Assembly: GCA_003255065.1 (NCBI GenBank)
Contig: QAOA01004878.1
Span: forward strand, 950,144-1,014,143
From: Cercis canadensis
Lineage: Eukaryota; Streptophyta; Magnoliopsida; Fabales; Fabaceae
DNA length: 64,000 nt
Direction of reading: 5' to 3'
Part shown: piece by piece, positions 53,471 through 64,000 of the stretch
Position numbering within the stretch: the first letter of the stretch is position 1
Layout of the letters: every line of letters begins with the position of its first letter
The notes under the pieces: generated by a model
What the model was told of the DNA's origin: nothing
Seen by the model: the letters and a program-made list of their open reading frames with translations, nothing else
The model's database searches: none
Program-made: the position numbers and the translations under genes

Positions 53471-54036
53471 TTAAAAAATGAATAACTAGAAACTAAGTTA
53501 TGTCACTAAACTCATGGGCTTTACTTAGTGCTATGGCATTGTGTATGGCAACTCATGATGTCCCNAAAAAAAAAAAATGAATAACTAGAAACTAAGTTAT
53601 GTGTTATGATATGGGAAGTCTCACATTGGTTTCGCAAACAATTGTGGGATGATACTTAAGTAGTGAAGGCACCCTCCCCTAATGGACTAGTCTTTGTGGG
53701 ACTTCCCATATCATAACATTACCCACCCATTGAGAAGCCAGATGTCCACGGATGGCCTGCTCTTGGCTGCCCACTCAGGGTGGCTGACACTCTGTCTGCC
53801 AAGTAGCCTTTCCCTGGTCGCTCCTTTCCAAAGTTGCCCTCTCCCGCTGCATTTTCGTCTCACCCCAAAAGACTAGTCCATTAGAGGAGAGTGCCTTCAC
53901 TATTTAAGTATCATCCTACAATTGTTTGCAGAACTGATGTGAGACTTCTCATATCATAACATTATGTCACTAAACTCATTGGCTTTACCCTTTACTTAGT
54001 GCTATCGCATTGTGTATGGCAACTCATGATGTCACA
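53471..54036. repeat. Empty site and filled site joined at the N at 53565
   Basis: 53471-53564 carries uninterrupted host sequence (AACTAAGTTATGTCACTAAA). After the N the same host sequence starts again, is interrupted at 53601 by a 360-bp element, and resumes at 53962 through GTCACAG. Small differences (CATGGGC versus CATTGGC, plus a six-base insertion) show two alleles. Confidence 0.88.
53602..53961. mobile_element. 360-bp foldback element, 5-bp target duplication, polymorphic
   Basis: It starts TGTTATGATATGGGAAGTC and ends with its near-complement GACTTCTCATATCATAACA. The arms pair over about 95-110 bases, and the terminal motif occurs a third time, inverted, at 53698-53718. It is flanked by TTATG at 53597-53601 and 53962-53966, matching the single TTATG of the empty site. 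The TG...CA ends and 5-bp duplication recall LTRs, but the arms are inverted, not direct, so a TIR foldback element is preferred. It has no coding capacity. The motif TCTCACATTGG near the left end resembles the plant snRNA-promoter USE. Confidence 0.75.
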
Positions 54037-54630
54037 GAAATAATTAGAACTTACTAGGAATATAAATCTAAGTTATTTGAGTAATCTTCTTTTTACCCTT
54101 TGATTGAAATAGTTTTAAGAACCGAGATGAATGCATTTAGAAGCATTGTATGCAAATAGCTGTGGTTATCCCTGCGTCCCACTAAATTGAGACAGAAATT
54201 CTATTTCTATTGACTTTTGGTTACGTTCTTAAGACTTTTAATAACACAACATCAAAGCTTTTCTATAAACGTGACCATCCTCTCTTTAAAAGGAGAAATA
54301 TTTGAATATGAAACTCTTCCATTTGGTTTTGAAAGTGTTTTAAAATAAAAATAATAATAATTAGTGAGACAAATAAAAATTCTTATGTGAACCTATAAGA
54401 ATACACTTTCGTTCTTTGAATTGTATGCCATTTGCAGCGTCAACATCACTAAATTGATGTCATTATCTAATGTGATCTTTTAAGAAATTAAGGGGATATG
54501 CTAAATTGGCCATCGTAATATCACTATCATTTCCCTTTATTCGTGTTGGAAAGTATCCCAATACGTCAGATATCACCAAGCTCTTGGGTTACCCCACTAG
54601 TGTCATCTTGTCATTCATAACAATACTATA

Positions 54631-54819
54631 TGATAATGACTTTTTCTTTAATAACCCGTGATTAAATGCATCATCAGCAATAGTTTAACTCATTATGTTT
54701 CCTGTTTTCCTTTTTGTTGGGATCTTTTAAAGTGTTGGGTATACTTAAAAAATAAAGTATATTTGGATAACTACGGATTAAAGAAGTAAATTTTCAAAAA
54801 TCTATAAACCATTTTCTAG
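54631..54819. repeat. Dispersed repeat, copy 2 (pair with 51028-51222)
   Basis: It matches the segment at 51.0 kb, including GATAACTACGGATTAAA and AGTATATTTGGATAA. Divergence is visible, so this is a real older repeat, unlike the N-flanking duplications. Confidence 0.7.
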
Positions 54820-55181
54820 GTACATCTACTTTTGTTAAAATCTAAACTATTAATTTCTTTTTAGTTAAATAGTTTGTGGCCAAGTGATATTGAAGTTCTT
54901 CTTAGGACTTGCAAATTTTGATTTCAAACCCAAAATTATTGCCGAAATACTAAAATCTATTGATGTTTTGATCAATTGTTGCGCTTAATTTACTCCCTAA
55001 AGTACACCATTCACTTAATTTATATTATCTCAATGTTTTTGTTTTTGGGTTAAAGAACATATCTCTACCACTTAAAAGAAGATTATGTATCAATGTGGAA
55101 GATGGATACATAATTATAGAGAGCTATATCTCTAATAATAGATTTAAATATCATCTACATTTTATAGGGGCATTTAAATAT

Positions 55182-55561
55182 GGGATTTGCTAAGCTACCT
55201 CCCTTTCAAAAGGGAGTAACGCTACACTACACCCCCTTATTGATTGAGGGGGTTCTGGTGGGACCCACTTGTTGAAATTAGTTTCATTGCAAAGATATCA
55301 AAAAAATTTGTAAGTTAGAACAATTAATTTTTTGTAAAATGTAATAAAATGCATAAACAAAGCAATACTTGAAAAGTACAAGAAAAAATAACCAAGAATA
55401 GTAATTTTCTTTTACTCAACTCAAATTTTGTAAATTGTTTTGGAATCTGACCTACACTGTATAATTCAATTTTTCGAGATCTTCGCAACAACATCAATTT
55501 TAAGATATAGGTGCCACCAGAACCTAGTGGAGTAGCACTACCCCTAGGTAGCTTAGTGATT
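55182..55561. mobile_element. ~380-bp MITE of the same GCTACC family
   Basis: The left end GGGATTTGCTAAGCTACC matches the start of the element at 52381. The right end as complement reads AATCACTAAGCTACC. Inside, both arms carry GGTTCTGGTGG and a TTGCRAAGAT segment. The size and interior layout match the 52.4-kb copy. Confidence 0.75.
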
Positions 55562-56445
55562 ATAAATGAAATTTACAATGATATTAATTTATTTTTAGCA
55601 ATTAGTAGAGAAGAAATACATCATATAGTTTTTAAATTGCAATTGCAGCTGCATTGTGATTGCATTAATTGCAAAAAAAGAATAAAAAAAAAAGGTCCAT
55701 TTAGACCACAGATCTTACCCATTCGAAAAATGTAAATGAAACCCAATATACAATAAATTAGGCAAGTGAAAGTAATTCTTTGCACTGGATTGATCAAGCA
55801 AATTTGCATATGCTTTTCTACTTGTTGCATGGAGGCAGGGAATCTATTGCCTTTCACTTTCTTTCTCCAACGTATCCACAGCTTCTAAAAGAACAAATTA
55901 ACTTTCTAGGATACCCCAAAAAGGAGCAAAACAAAGGAAAAGAAAGAAAGTATGGGAAAAATGAAAGTCGGAATCAAGTTCCTGGACCTTATACCCACTC
56001 ACTAGGGAGTAGTGTCACGCAAACTAGACAGTTTATGTTATGTTTGGGAGTTGAGAACGAAAGAAAAAGGAAGAATATAAGAAGAAAGTGAAGGAAAAAC
56101 CTCTTAATCTGGAGAAATTAAAAGAATGATCTTTCCATAAGAGAACTAATCTCAAAAACATAATCAAATTAAAATAATAAAAAATTGTAAATTATTTTCT
56201 ACTAGGTCTTTCCAAGGATAATTGTTGCAAAAGAAAAGTAAATATAAATTCTAAAGCAACTTCAATGATTTGGTTACACACTATATTACTATTTGCCACA
56301 ATATGCAACCCATGAGTGTCTTCAACATTGTAGCTTGGATTATATAATCATTTTCTTGACCGTTTATAGGACAATATTTAATGGTAATCATCTAAGAGCT
56401 GGCTTTCTTAGAAGGTGTCACATGGAGTGAGGAAACCAACTTGAC
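55562..56445. other. Intergenic, nothing recognised
   Basis: There is a 103-codon open frame at 55780-56091, rich in lysine at its end, with no recognised family and no splice context. The rest is AT-rich. Confidence 0.4.
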
Positions 56446-57177
56446 ATTATTTTTGCATAATACAACAAACGACAAGTGTTTCCAATGGATTCTCTATGGT
56501 TTGTCATTACGTGAAATATATAAGTGTTAGAATTAAATGGTGCGCTTCCTATAAAGGAGGCATATCACTGTTAAACTAAATACTTACTAGTTCAGCGTAT
56601 AAAACCAAGTTTGGTGCTAAAAGTGGCATGGTAGATCAAGGGTCAAATTACTTTGTATTAAATTTGTAATACATTATAGTTATGGATGCTGGCGTATGTA
56701 GCATGTTGAAAAAATAATTTTGAATTAGTGTAGTTGGCTTGAAAAAGTAGCGTGCCATATATCAAAGAAAAATTGCAGAGATTATTGTCATATTATGTAA
56801 ATCTCTATTCAGAATTAGGTATATACATTATACCTACAATAATGCCCTTGTAAGCAGGAACACCAAGCATTAATATGGCTGCAGTTTAAAGGGCTTATAA
56901 TATGGGTATCTTGTCATAACCATTAATATGTTTTGCATTTTCTTCAAGCATTCATGTGCACAAATTCTAGGATGTAGGGATTTAAATTGTCTAAGATAAA
57001 TTGTGCAGTGCACTGGTGAATTTATAGCTTAAATTTAGTTTTACTATGGCAAGTTAATTAATTGGGTAAAACAAAATACTTGTAATTTTTAAGTTTGTGA
57101 TTTCAGGTGTGCGCATACTTCTATAATAAAGTATACCAAGTACTCAACTACTAGAGTATCCTTGTAAATAGCTATAT

Positions 57178-57372
57178 CTAGGTTTTTTTTTTTGGTTTAC
57201 ATTCAAGGTATTCTCAAATCTTTTAGGTATGAGACTAATCCTTGTTCGAGACAGGAGCAGTAACCGGTAAATCCCTTTCAACAAGAGCGACTCTAAGATT
57301 CGAACTTAAGACCTTTGACCTAAAACGCCTTGAGACTCAACTTATTTTCACTGAGCCAACATCTTGTTGTGG
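57178..57372 (-). mobile_element. SINE (tRNA-derived type), copy in first haplotype
   Basis: On the minus strand the element begins CCACAACAAGATGTTGGCTC. It has an A-box-like TGGCTCAGTGA and a B-box-like AGTTCGAATCT about 50 bases later, runs about 195 bases and ends in a poly(A) tract. It is flanked by a 9-base target duplication TAGCTATAT (57169-57177 and 57373-57381). Internal Pol III boxes, a poly(A) tail and a target duplication together define a SINE. It makes no protein and would rely on a LINE to move. Confidence 0.85.
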
Positions 57373-59491
57373 TAGCTATATGTAGATTTAGTTTCACAAA
57401 ACTCCTCTACAACTTGAATCCAAACTTTTTGAGTGAAGGGAGCAAACAATGTTTCATACATATACGTCTAAATTGTAAAAAATTACTATTGTAACGGTAA
57501 GGATATGGAAAGAAAGCCAATGAGGATCATCAAGGCTTTATAGTGAAAAAGGAAAAGAAAAGATAAAGGGTAAGTAGGCCTTAAAATCTCCTAACATCCA
57601 AAAAGCCATTAATTGAGGGAATATTCTACGACCCTAAATAGTCTGGGGGCCACATGCAATGACACTTGCACCTCTCAAAAGAAAAGCTTCAGGGGTGTGG
57701 GGTTGTGGGGAGTATTGGTAACACCTCATGGATGAAACGTGGTTTTGTTATTAAAAGAAGTTGGTTTTATACTAAAGAAATATTTTTAGAAGATATTAAT
57801 GATTTACATGTATAATTAAAAGGATTATAATGTTCATGCAATCTTAAAATAATTTCCTTGTTGGTGTCAATTAGCATCACGGTTTTTTTAGAGACAAAAT
57901 ATTTAAATTACGTTTTATAATATTTACATCAATGAGAAGATTAGACAGTCGCCATAAATATAAAACTAATATAATATCAAACGACCAAAAGAAATGTACA
58001 ACTTAATTATCAAACCTGTCATAAGTTCAACTTAATTATCAAACCTGTCATAAGTTCACAAATACCAATTCTATTAATGGTGCAAAATATTTACCAAATT
58101 ACTCTTTAACCAACTATGATGCCGTACTATACATTAAGTGATCATGTATCCAATCTTTAAGGTTTGAAAAGTTCTCAGGATTGGGATAAAATCCTAACCT
58201 GTTTTTCGTGATTGTGATATTATTATGATAATATTATTGGTAACTTAAATGTTTACTATTTTGCATGTAATTTTTTTTTTAAATACATGTAAGTATATAT
58301 TATAATGTAAATATTTTATCTCTTACTGAAAAAAAAACCACTGAAATCATTAGGTTATTTTTTTTTGGTCCAATGAAAACTATACAACAAAAAGTAATTT
58401 ATTTCCTCCAAAAAATTTATCCCTGCTGGCAACCAATGAAATTTGAATTTAGTACCTCTTTCATAAAATATGAAGTACTCAATTATTTAAGTGTCATTGT
58501 AGACAAATCATTTGGTTTATGGTGAAGAAACTCTACCCTGTCTGATCATGCCTGATAACTAATGCTACTATTACAGGGAAAATTTTAGTATCTTTACTTT
58601 CCTAGAAATGCTTTAGGACTTTGAAATCCAAGTTTAACCAAAATTTCAAAGGCGATGCTCCCAATATAACCTTTACATTTATAAAACCAATAAAGGACTA
58701 TGCTAATGTACGTGTTGGACATCACCAAGTCAAACTTTTTGACAAAAGCGCCACAAGCNATTATTTTTGCATAATACAACAAACGACAAGTGTTTCCAAT
58801 GGATTCTCTATGGTTTGTCATTACGTGAAATATATAAGTGTTAGAATTACATGGTGCGCTTCCTATAAAGGAGGCATATCACTATTAAACTAAAGACTTA
58901 CTAGTTCAGCGTATAAAACCAAGTTTGGTGCTAAAAGTGGCATGGTAGATCAAGGGTCAAACTACTTTGTATTAAATTTGTAATACATTATAGTTATGGA
59001 TGCTGGCGTATGTAGCATGTTGAAAAAATAATTTTGAATTAGTGTAGTTGGCTTGAAAAAGTAGCGTGCCATATATCAAAGAAAAATTGCAGAGATTATT
59101 GTCATATTATGTAAATCTCTATTCAGAATTAGGTATATACATTATACCTACAATAATGCCCTTGTAAGCAGGAACACCAAGCATTAATATGGCTGCAGTT
59201 TAAAGGGCTTATAATATGGGTATCTTGTCATAACCATTAATATGTTTTGCATTTTCTTCAAGCATTCATGTGCACAAATTCTAGGATGTAGGGATTTAAA
59301 TTGTCTAAGATAAATTGTGCAGTGCACTGGTGAATTTATAGCTTAAATTTAGTTTTACTATAGAAAGTTAATTAATTGGGTAAAACAAAATACTTGTAAT
59401 TTTTAAGTTTGTGATTTTAGGTGTGCGCATACTTCTATAATAAAGTATACAAAGTACTCAATTACTAGAGTATCCTTGTAAATAGCTATAT

Positions 59492-59686
59492 CTAAGTGTT
59501 TTTTTTTGGTTTACACTCAGGGTATTCTCAAATCCTTTAGGTATGAGACTAATCCTTGTTCGGGACAGGAGCAGTAACCAATAAATCCCTTTCAACAAGA
59601 GCGATCCTAAGATTCGAACTTAAGACCTTTGACCTAAAACGCCTTGAGACTTAACTTACTTTCACTGAGCCAACATCTTGTTGTGG
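59492..59686 (-). mobile_element. Same SINE, copy in second haplotype
   Basis: This is the counterpart of the SINE at 57178-57372, with the same TAGCTATAT target duplication (59483-59491 and 59687-59695) and several point differences. Since the flanks are also shared, it is the same insertion seen in the other allele, not a second event. Confidence 0.85.
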
Positions 59687-61072
59687 TAGCTATATGTTGA
59701 TTTAGTTTCACAAAACTCCTCTTCAACTTGAATCCAAACTTTTTGAGTGAAGGGAACAAACAATGTTTCATACATATACGTCTAAATTGTAAAAAATTAC
59801 TATTGTAACGGTAAGAATATGGAAAGAAAGCCAATGAGGATCATCAAGGCTTTATAGTGAAAAAGGAAAAGAAAAGATAAAGGGTAAGTAGGCCTTAAAA
59901 TCTCCTAACATCCAAAAAGCCATTAATTGAGGGAATATTCTACGACCCTAAATAGTCTGGGGGCCACATGCAATGACACTTGCACCTCTCAAAAGAAAAG
60001 CTTCAGGGGTGTGGGGTTGTGGGGAGTATAGGTAACACCTCATGGATGAAACGTGGTTTTGTTATTAAAAGAAGTTGGTTTTATACTAAAGAAATATTTT
60101 TAGAAGATATTAATGATTTACATGTATAATTAAAAGGATTATAATGTTCATGCAATCTTAAAATAATTTCCTTGTTGGTGTCAATTAGCATCACGGTTTT
60201 TTTAGAGACAAAATATTTAAATTACGTTTTATAATATTTACATCAATGAGAAGATTAGACAGTGCCATAAATATAAAACTAATATAATATCAAACGACCA
60301 AAAGAAATGTACAACTTAACTATCAAACCAAATCTCAAAAAAAAAAAAAAAAAAACTTAATTATCAAACCTGTCATAAGTTCACAAATACCAATTCTATT
60401 AATGGTGCAAAATCTTTACCAAATTACTCTTTAACCAACTATGATGCTGAACTATACATTAAGTGATCATGTATCCAATCTTTAAGGTTTGAAAAGTTCT
60501 CAGGATTGGGATAAAATCCTAACCTGTTTTTCGTGATTGTGATATTATTATGATAATATTATTGGTAACTTAAATGTTTGCTATTTTGCATGTATTTTTT
60601 TTTTTAAATACATGTAAGTATATATTATAATGTAAATATTTTATCTCTTGTTGAAAAAAAAAACCACTGAAATCATTAGGTTATTTTTTTTTGGTCCAAT
60701 GAAAACTATACAACAAAAAGTAATTTATTTCCTCCAAAAAATTAATCCCTGCTGGCAACCAATGAAATTTTAATTTAGTACCTCTTTCATAAAATATCAA
60801 GTACTCAACATTGTAGACAATTCATTTGGTTTATGGTGAAGAAACTCTACCCTGTCTGATCATGCCTGATAACTAATGCTACTATTACAGGGAAAATTTT
60901 AGTATCTTTACTTTCCTAGAAATGCTTTAGGACTTTGAAATCCAAGTTTAACCAAAATTTCAAAGGCGATGCTCCCAATATAACCTTTACATTTATAAAA
61001 CCAATAAAGGACTATGCTAATGTACGTGTTGGACATCACCAAGTCAAACTTTTTGACAAAAGCGCCACAAGC

Positions 61073-62423
61073 ACAGAGGAGGTTTTCTCTTTTGAATGTT
61101 AGGAATGGTGTTTTAGTTGAGAAAATATTAGCAACTAGATAAGCTGCTATAATTTAAGTTGGGATTTACTGTAATTAATGGATATTTACTAGCAAGATTC
61201 AAATAAAAGACTGTTTGATACCAAAAAACAAAAATTAAAGACTCTTCAGTCGATGCAACTCAATTTTAATTGATCCAATTCTTGTTAGAAATGTTAGGAA
61301 TGTTAATAAAAGTCAGAAACTGAGTACTATATGCTTTAGAGCAACATTTATTTTAGTGGGATATTATAAGACCTTGCTAAAGTAAGTTTAAGGAAATGAA
61401 TGATAATTTTTATTTATTTTTCTTCTATCTTTTGAATTTTTCTTTTTCCTGACTTTCATGTATTTGTGGAAGGTGATTGGCTCGACATTTATCACTTTGA
61501 TGATAACAAAAAGCTAAAATTCGTTTTTCTTTTTGCCAGTTATGAGTATAATTGCTTTTGTTAATACATGTTGAGGTCATTTCATTTTAGACAGACGATG
61601 ATTTCTATGTAGGAAGCCATTGATGAGCCCATTCTGGCATGGGTCAGATAGCATGTATTGGTAGGGCCTCCTTTAAGAAACAAAAGTTTATTGGCAGGCC
61701 CATAAAAGTGCAAAGCAATACATATCTAGCAAGTCGCAGACATGTTATTTCAGCCAAAAAAAGGTAAGTAGCATACATGTTTGAGCTAGGGCTGTCAAAA
61801 TATGGTAGGTCTGATGGGTGATGCAAAGCGTTAATCCAAATCCCTTCAACAAAGTGAGCAACCTGTGTTGGCATCTTAAGAGTATTTAAAATTACCTGGC
61901 TCATATATTGACAAAAATAGACGAGATTGAGGAAGAAATTTATTAATGCTATTTAAGTGATAGAAACTAATATAGTCAGTTATCTTTTATATAAAATTAA
62001 GATTAACAAGTGTCAAATATATTTTGAGCATGTTATAGCCCATTCTAATCAATTATGTTATTGGGTTTTGTGGGATATTCAAATCCTATGTGGACTATGT
62101 AAGATATGAGCTTTGTATATGGGTTAACTACAATGAATTGGTTAACCCGTATAATGAGCACAAGGAGAAGTCATTGCTTTCTACCTATATGTACTGTAAT
62201 CATCCCATTGAGGTTATAAGGTTCTATGCATCTAGGGTTAAAGGACAATTTCTCTCCTACACACATACACTGAGCGTGACCTAACCCTTAACGTGTGTTC
62301 CATTGTTTGATTGGTGTTTCTATTGCAGAAATGAATTCTTCATTAGGGTCAAGTATTCCTTCAACTATATCTTGTTTATTATTTATATTACACGCTATAG
62401 ATCAGATTGATATACCTAAAAAT
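61073..62423. other. Intergenic before the dioxygenase remnant
   Basis: AT-rich sequence. Around 62070-62330 is a less AT-rich part ending in TTTCTATTGCAG, acceptor-like, which may be a leader or repeat fragment. No supported gene. Confidence 0.35.
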
Positions 62424-63100
62424 TTCTTTTATTAATCGATGATACGATGACATTTTCAAAGAATTCCACGCCATGAGTACTGCCAAGGAAAAGGTGAATG
62501 AATGCTCTAAGGATCCAAGTGGAAGTTTCAAGCTCTATACTAGCACTGAGAATTACAACAATGATGCGATTCACTATTGGAAGGACACATTAACACATGC
62601 TTGTCCTCCTTGAGGAGAAGACATGGAGTATTGGCCTCAAAAACCAACTGGTTATCGGTAAAGCCTGTAAATCTTCTTTCTTTTTACCTTTATTTATTTC
62701 CATTGTTTGACTTGGCCATTGCTTGTACTTTACTTCCTTGTGTTAGATTCTATTAACATTATTATCATTTGATCTTTTTTCTTTTCACACAATGTCCTTT
62801 TGTTTGATCTTTGAGGTCAAGTAGAATCGATTCAAAACTAAGCCACTTGCACATTTTTGCATGGCTAAGATTTTCTACACCACTTACACTAAGTGTCCAA
62901 ATATCATTTATCTTCAAATGAAATTGATAAAGATAACATGTTTCCTGTCGGCATTTACACTTCAGTGAGGTTGTTGGAAAATATACACGAGAACTGAGAA
63001 AATTGGGAATGAAAATTTTGGAGATGCTTTGTGAAGGATATAGAACTAAACCCAGGAAAATATTATAATGTTGGAAGGTGACGACATTGAACATATTATA
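62424..63100 (+). pseudogene. 2-oxoglutarate-dependent dioxygenase fragment (hyoscyamine 6-dioxygenase-like subfamily)
   Basis: One exon (about 62424-62657) reads DDIFKEFHAMSTAKEKVNEC then SKDPSGSFKLYTSTENYNND and AIHYWKDTLTHACPP, an in-frame TGA at 62611, then GEDMEYWPQKPTGYR and a GT donor at 62658. After an intron, an AG acceptor at 62965 opens a second exon: EVVGKYTRELRKLGMKILEM then LCEG. The split arginine codon at the junction is in phase. These are hallmarks of the middle of plant DOXC-type dioxygenases (KLYTS, HYWKD, WPxKPTxYR). A frameshift follows near 63038, where LGLNPGYF is expected. The iron-binding HxD...H region is missing downstream and no clean N terminus was found. It is a decayed host gene. 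Confidence 0.85.
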
Positions 63101-63900
63101 ATGTTCAGTAATTTATTTGATTTCACTTCTTCATTTTGGAAGGTTAAGGGTGCAATTCTTCTTCAATACTTAATTAGACAATAATTCCAATAGGGAGATG
63201 AAATGAGCAAGAAATAAAGCATAGAAAATCTTCCTAAATTGAATAAGTAACAAAAAAGCAAGTGACCACTATATATAACCAGCCTGTTACCACTATATAG
63301 GCACTTGATTAATAAAAGCCTAAAGCAAGTGACCCAGACCAAACAATAAAAGAAAACCATGAAGCAGATTAGTTCCAATGTCGACCCAGTCCAATTAACA
63401 ACTAAAACAATAAAATAAAATTTACAAAAAAAACTATGAAACATGTTGGACAGATTAGCCCATTCCATAGCCCAGAACCACGAAACAGAATAAAAGAGGC
63501 AGCAAATCATTTAAACTAAAAAAGAATAAATAAAAAATGAAACAAGTCTCAACCATAATTATTAATCGGGAGATTCTACAATACCAACAAGGTAAGCATC
63601 TCTCTCCTCTCCCTTATTTTTATGAGATTTATCTGTTTCTCTCTCTAAAATCCTCCCCTCTCTCTGTCATACATTTTATGAGCTATATATGAATTTGGCA
63701 GTGTAGAAAAGAGAGGTAGAATATAAACTAGTATTCTGATACTGCCCAAGAGCATGATATGGATACTAAAAAACAAGGACTACAAATGGAAACCAGCCGA
63801 ATGTGCAATCCAAGATCCAGAAACACAGCAAGTACAGCCATTTTTCTAACTCTGCACCTTGTTCAACTATTCCTTCAAGTTTCCAAAGCACCTTTGTTAG
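63101..63900. other. Intergenic, AT-rich
   Basis: A 115-codon open frame on the minus strand (63510-63163) is hydrophobic but unrecognised and of low-complexity composition. A CT-rich patch is present at 63600-63670. No gene was supported. Confidence 0.4.
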
Positions 63901-63914
63901 TTATTACCTAGAAC

Positions 63915-64000
63915 CAATGTTTTAAAAACCGAACCGGTGAACGAACCGTTTTGACAAAAAATACTAGTCGGACCGGTCGGATCGGTTGGACCGTTCGGTC
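63915..64000. repeat. Start of a CCGG-rich dispersed repeat, cut by the window end
   Basis: The last 85 bases repeat short ACCGGT/GGACCG motifs (AAAAACCGAACCGGTGAACG, CGGACCGGTCGGATCGG). Plant genomes carry dispersed repeats of this look. The element continues beyond the window, so its class cannot be set. Confidence 0.5.

Larger units (their letters stand above)
56446..61072. repeat. 2.3-kb direct duplication across the N at 58759
   Basis: 56446-58758 and 58760-61072 are the same sequence, offset by 2314 bases, with a few substitutions and small indels (for example around 58010 versus 60320, where an A-rich tract differs). Both copies carry the same SINE with the same target duplication. 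This indicates two haplotypes or contig ends placed in tandem. Confidence 0.93.

Noticed and set aside
53602-53961. Solo LTR reading of the polymorphic element
   Set aside because: It has TG...CA ends and a 5-bp duplication, but the 95-110-base arms are inverted, not direct, so a foldback element fits better.
57290-57340. Possible tRNA gene, from the TTCGAA B-box-like motif
   Set aside because: There is no cloverleaf, the sequence ends in poly(A), and a 9-bp target duplication surrounds it, so it is a SINE.
63163-63510. 115-codon hydrophobic minus-strand open frame
   Set aside because: Its composition follows the local T-rich strand, and no family or domain was recognised.

Overview
This window is plant nuclear DNA, almost certainly from a eudicot. 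It is AT-rich, the genes have many GT-AG introns, and the three intact protein genes match well-known land-plant families closely. The species cannot be told from the sequence alone.

Layout. 1-4.5 kb: no intact gene. It holds decayed copies of a coiled-coil-coding sequence and a block of ~140-bp imperfect tandem repeats. 4.6-18.2 kb, minus strand: a complete 19-exon gene for APC4, subunit 4 of the anaphase-promoting complex (776 aa as spliced here), with a foldback MITE in intron 2. 18.2-22.3 kb: upstream and possible 5' UTR territory of that gene, ending in a GC-richer stretch. 22.3-26.1 kb: a decayed hAT-type DNA transposon on the minus strand. 26.9-30.5 kb, plus strand: a complete five-exon acyl-CoA thioesterase gene (ACOT9-like double hotdog, 438 aa). 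33.7-38.8 kb, minus strand: a complete four-exon class I formin of the AtFH1 type (1178 aa). 39-64 kb: a gene-poor region of transposon remnants. It holds two 550-bp palindromic Mutator-type MITEs with perfect 9-bp target duplications, a family of ~380-bp MITEs, a 360-bp foldback element with a visible empty site, a scrambled LINE remnant, a tRNA-derived-type SINE, and a pseudogene fragment of a 2-oxoglutarate-dependent dioxygenase.

The three intact genes do not form a pathway. APC4 acts in cell-cycle ubiquitination, the thioesterase in acyl-CoA hydrolysis, and the formin nucleates actin at the plasma membrane. They are simply neighbours.

The most important technical point is the set of 13 single-N positions. 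At least ten are flanked on both sides by near-identical sequence, up to 2.3 kb. This looks like unmerged overlaps or two haplotypes placed end to end, not real tandem duplication. One junction (53,565) places an empty site beside the same site filled by a transposable element, so an insertion polymorphism can be read from one sequence.

I found no clearly novel gene system. The most rewarding observations are the haplotype junctions, the foldback elements and the 23-residue repeats inside the formin.
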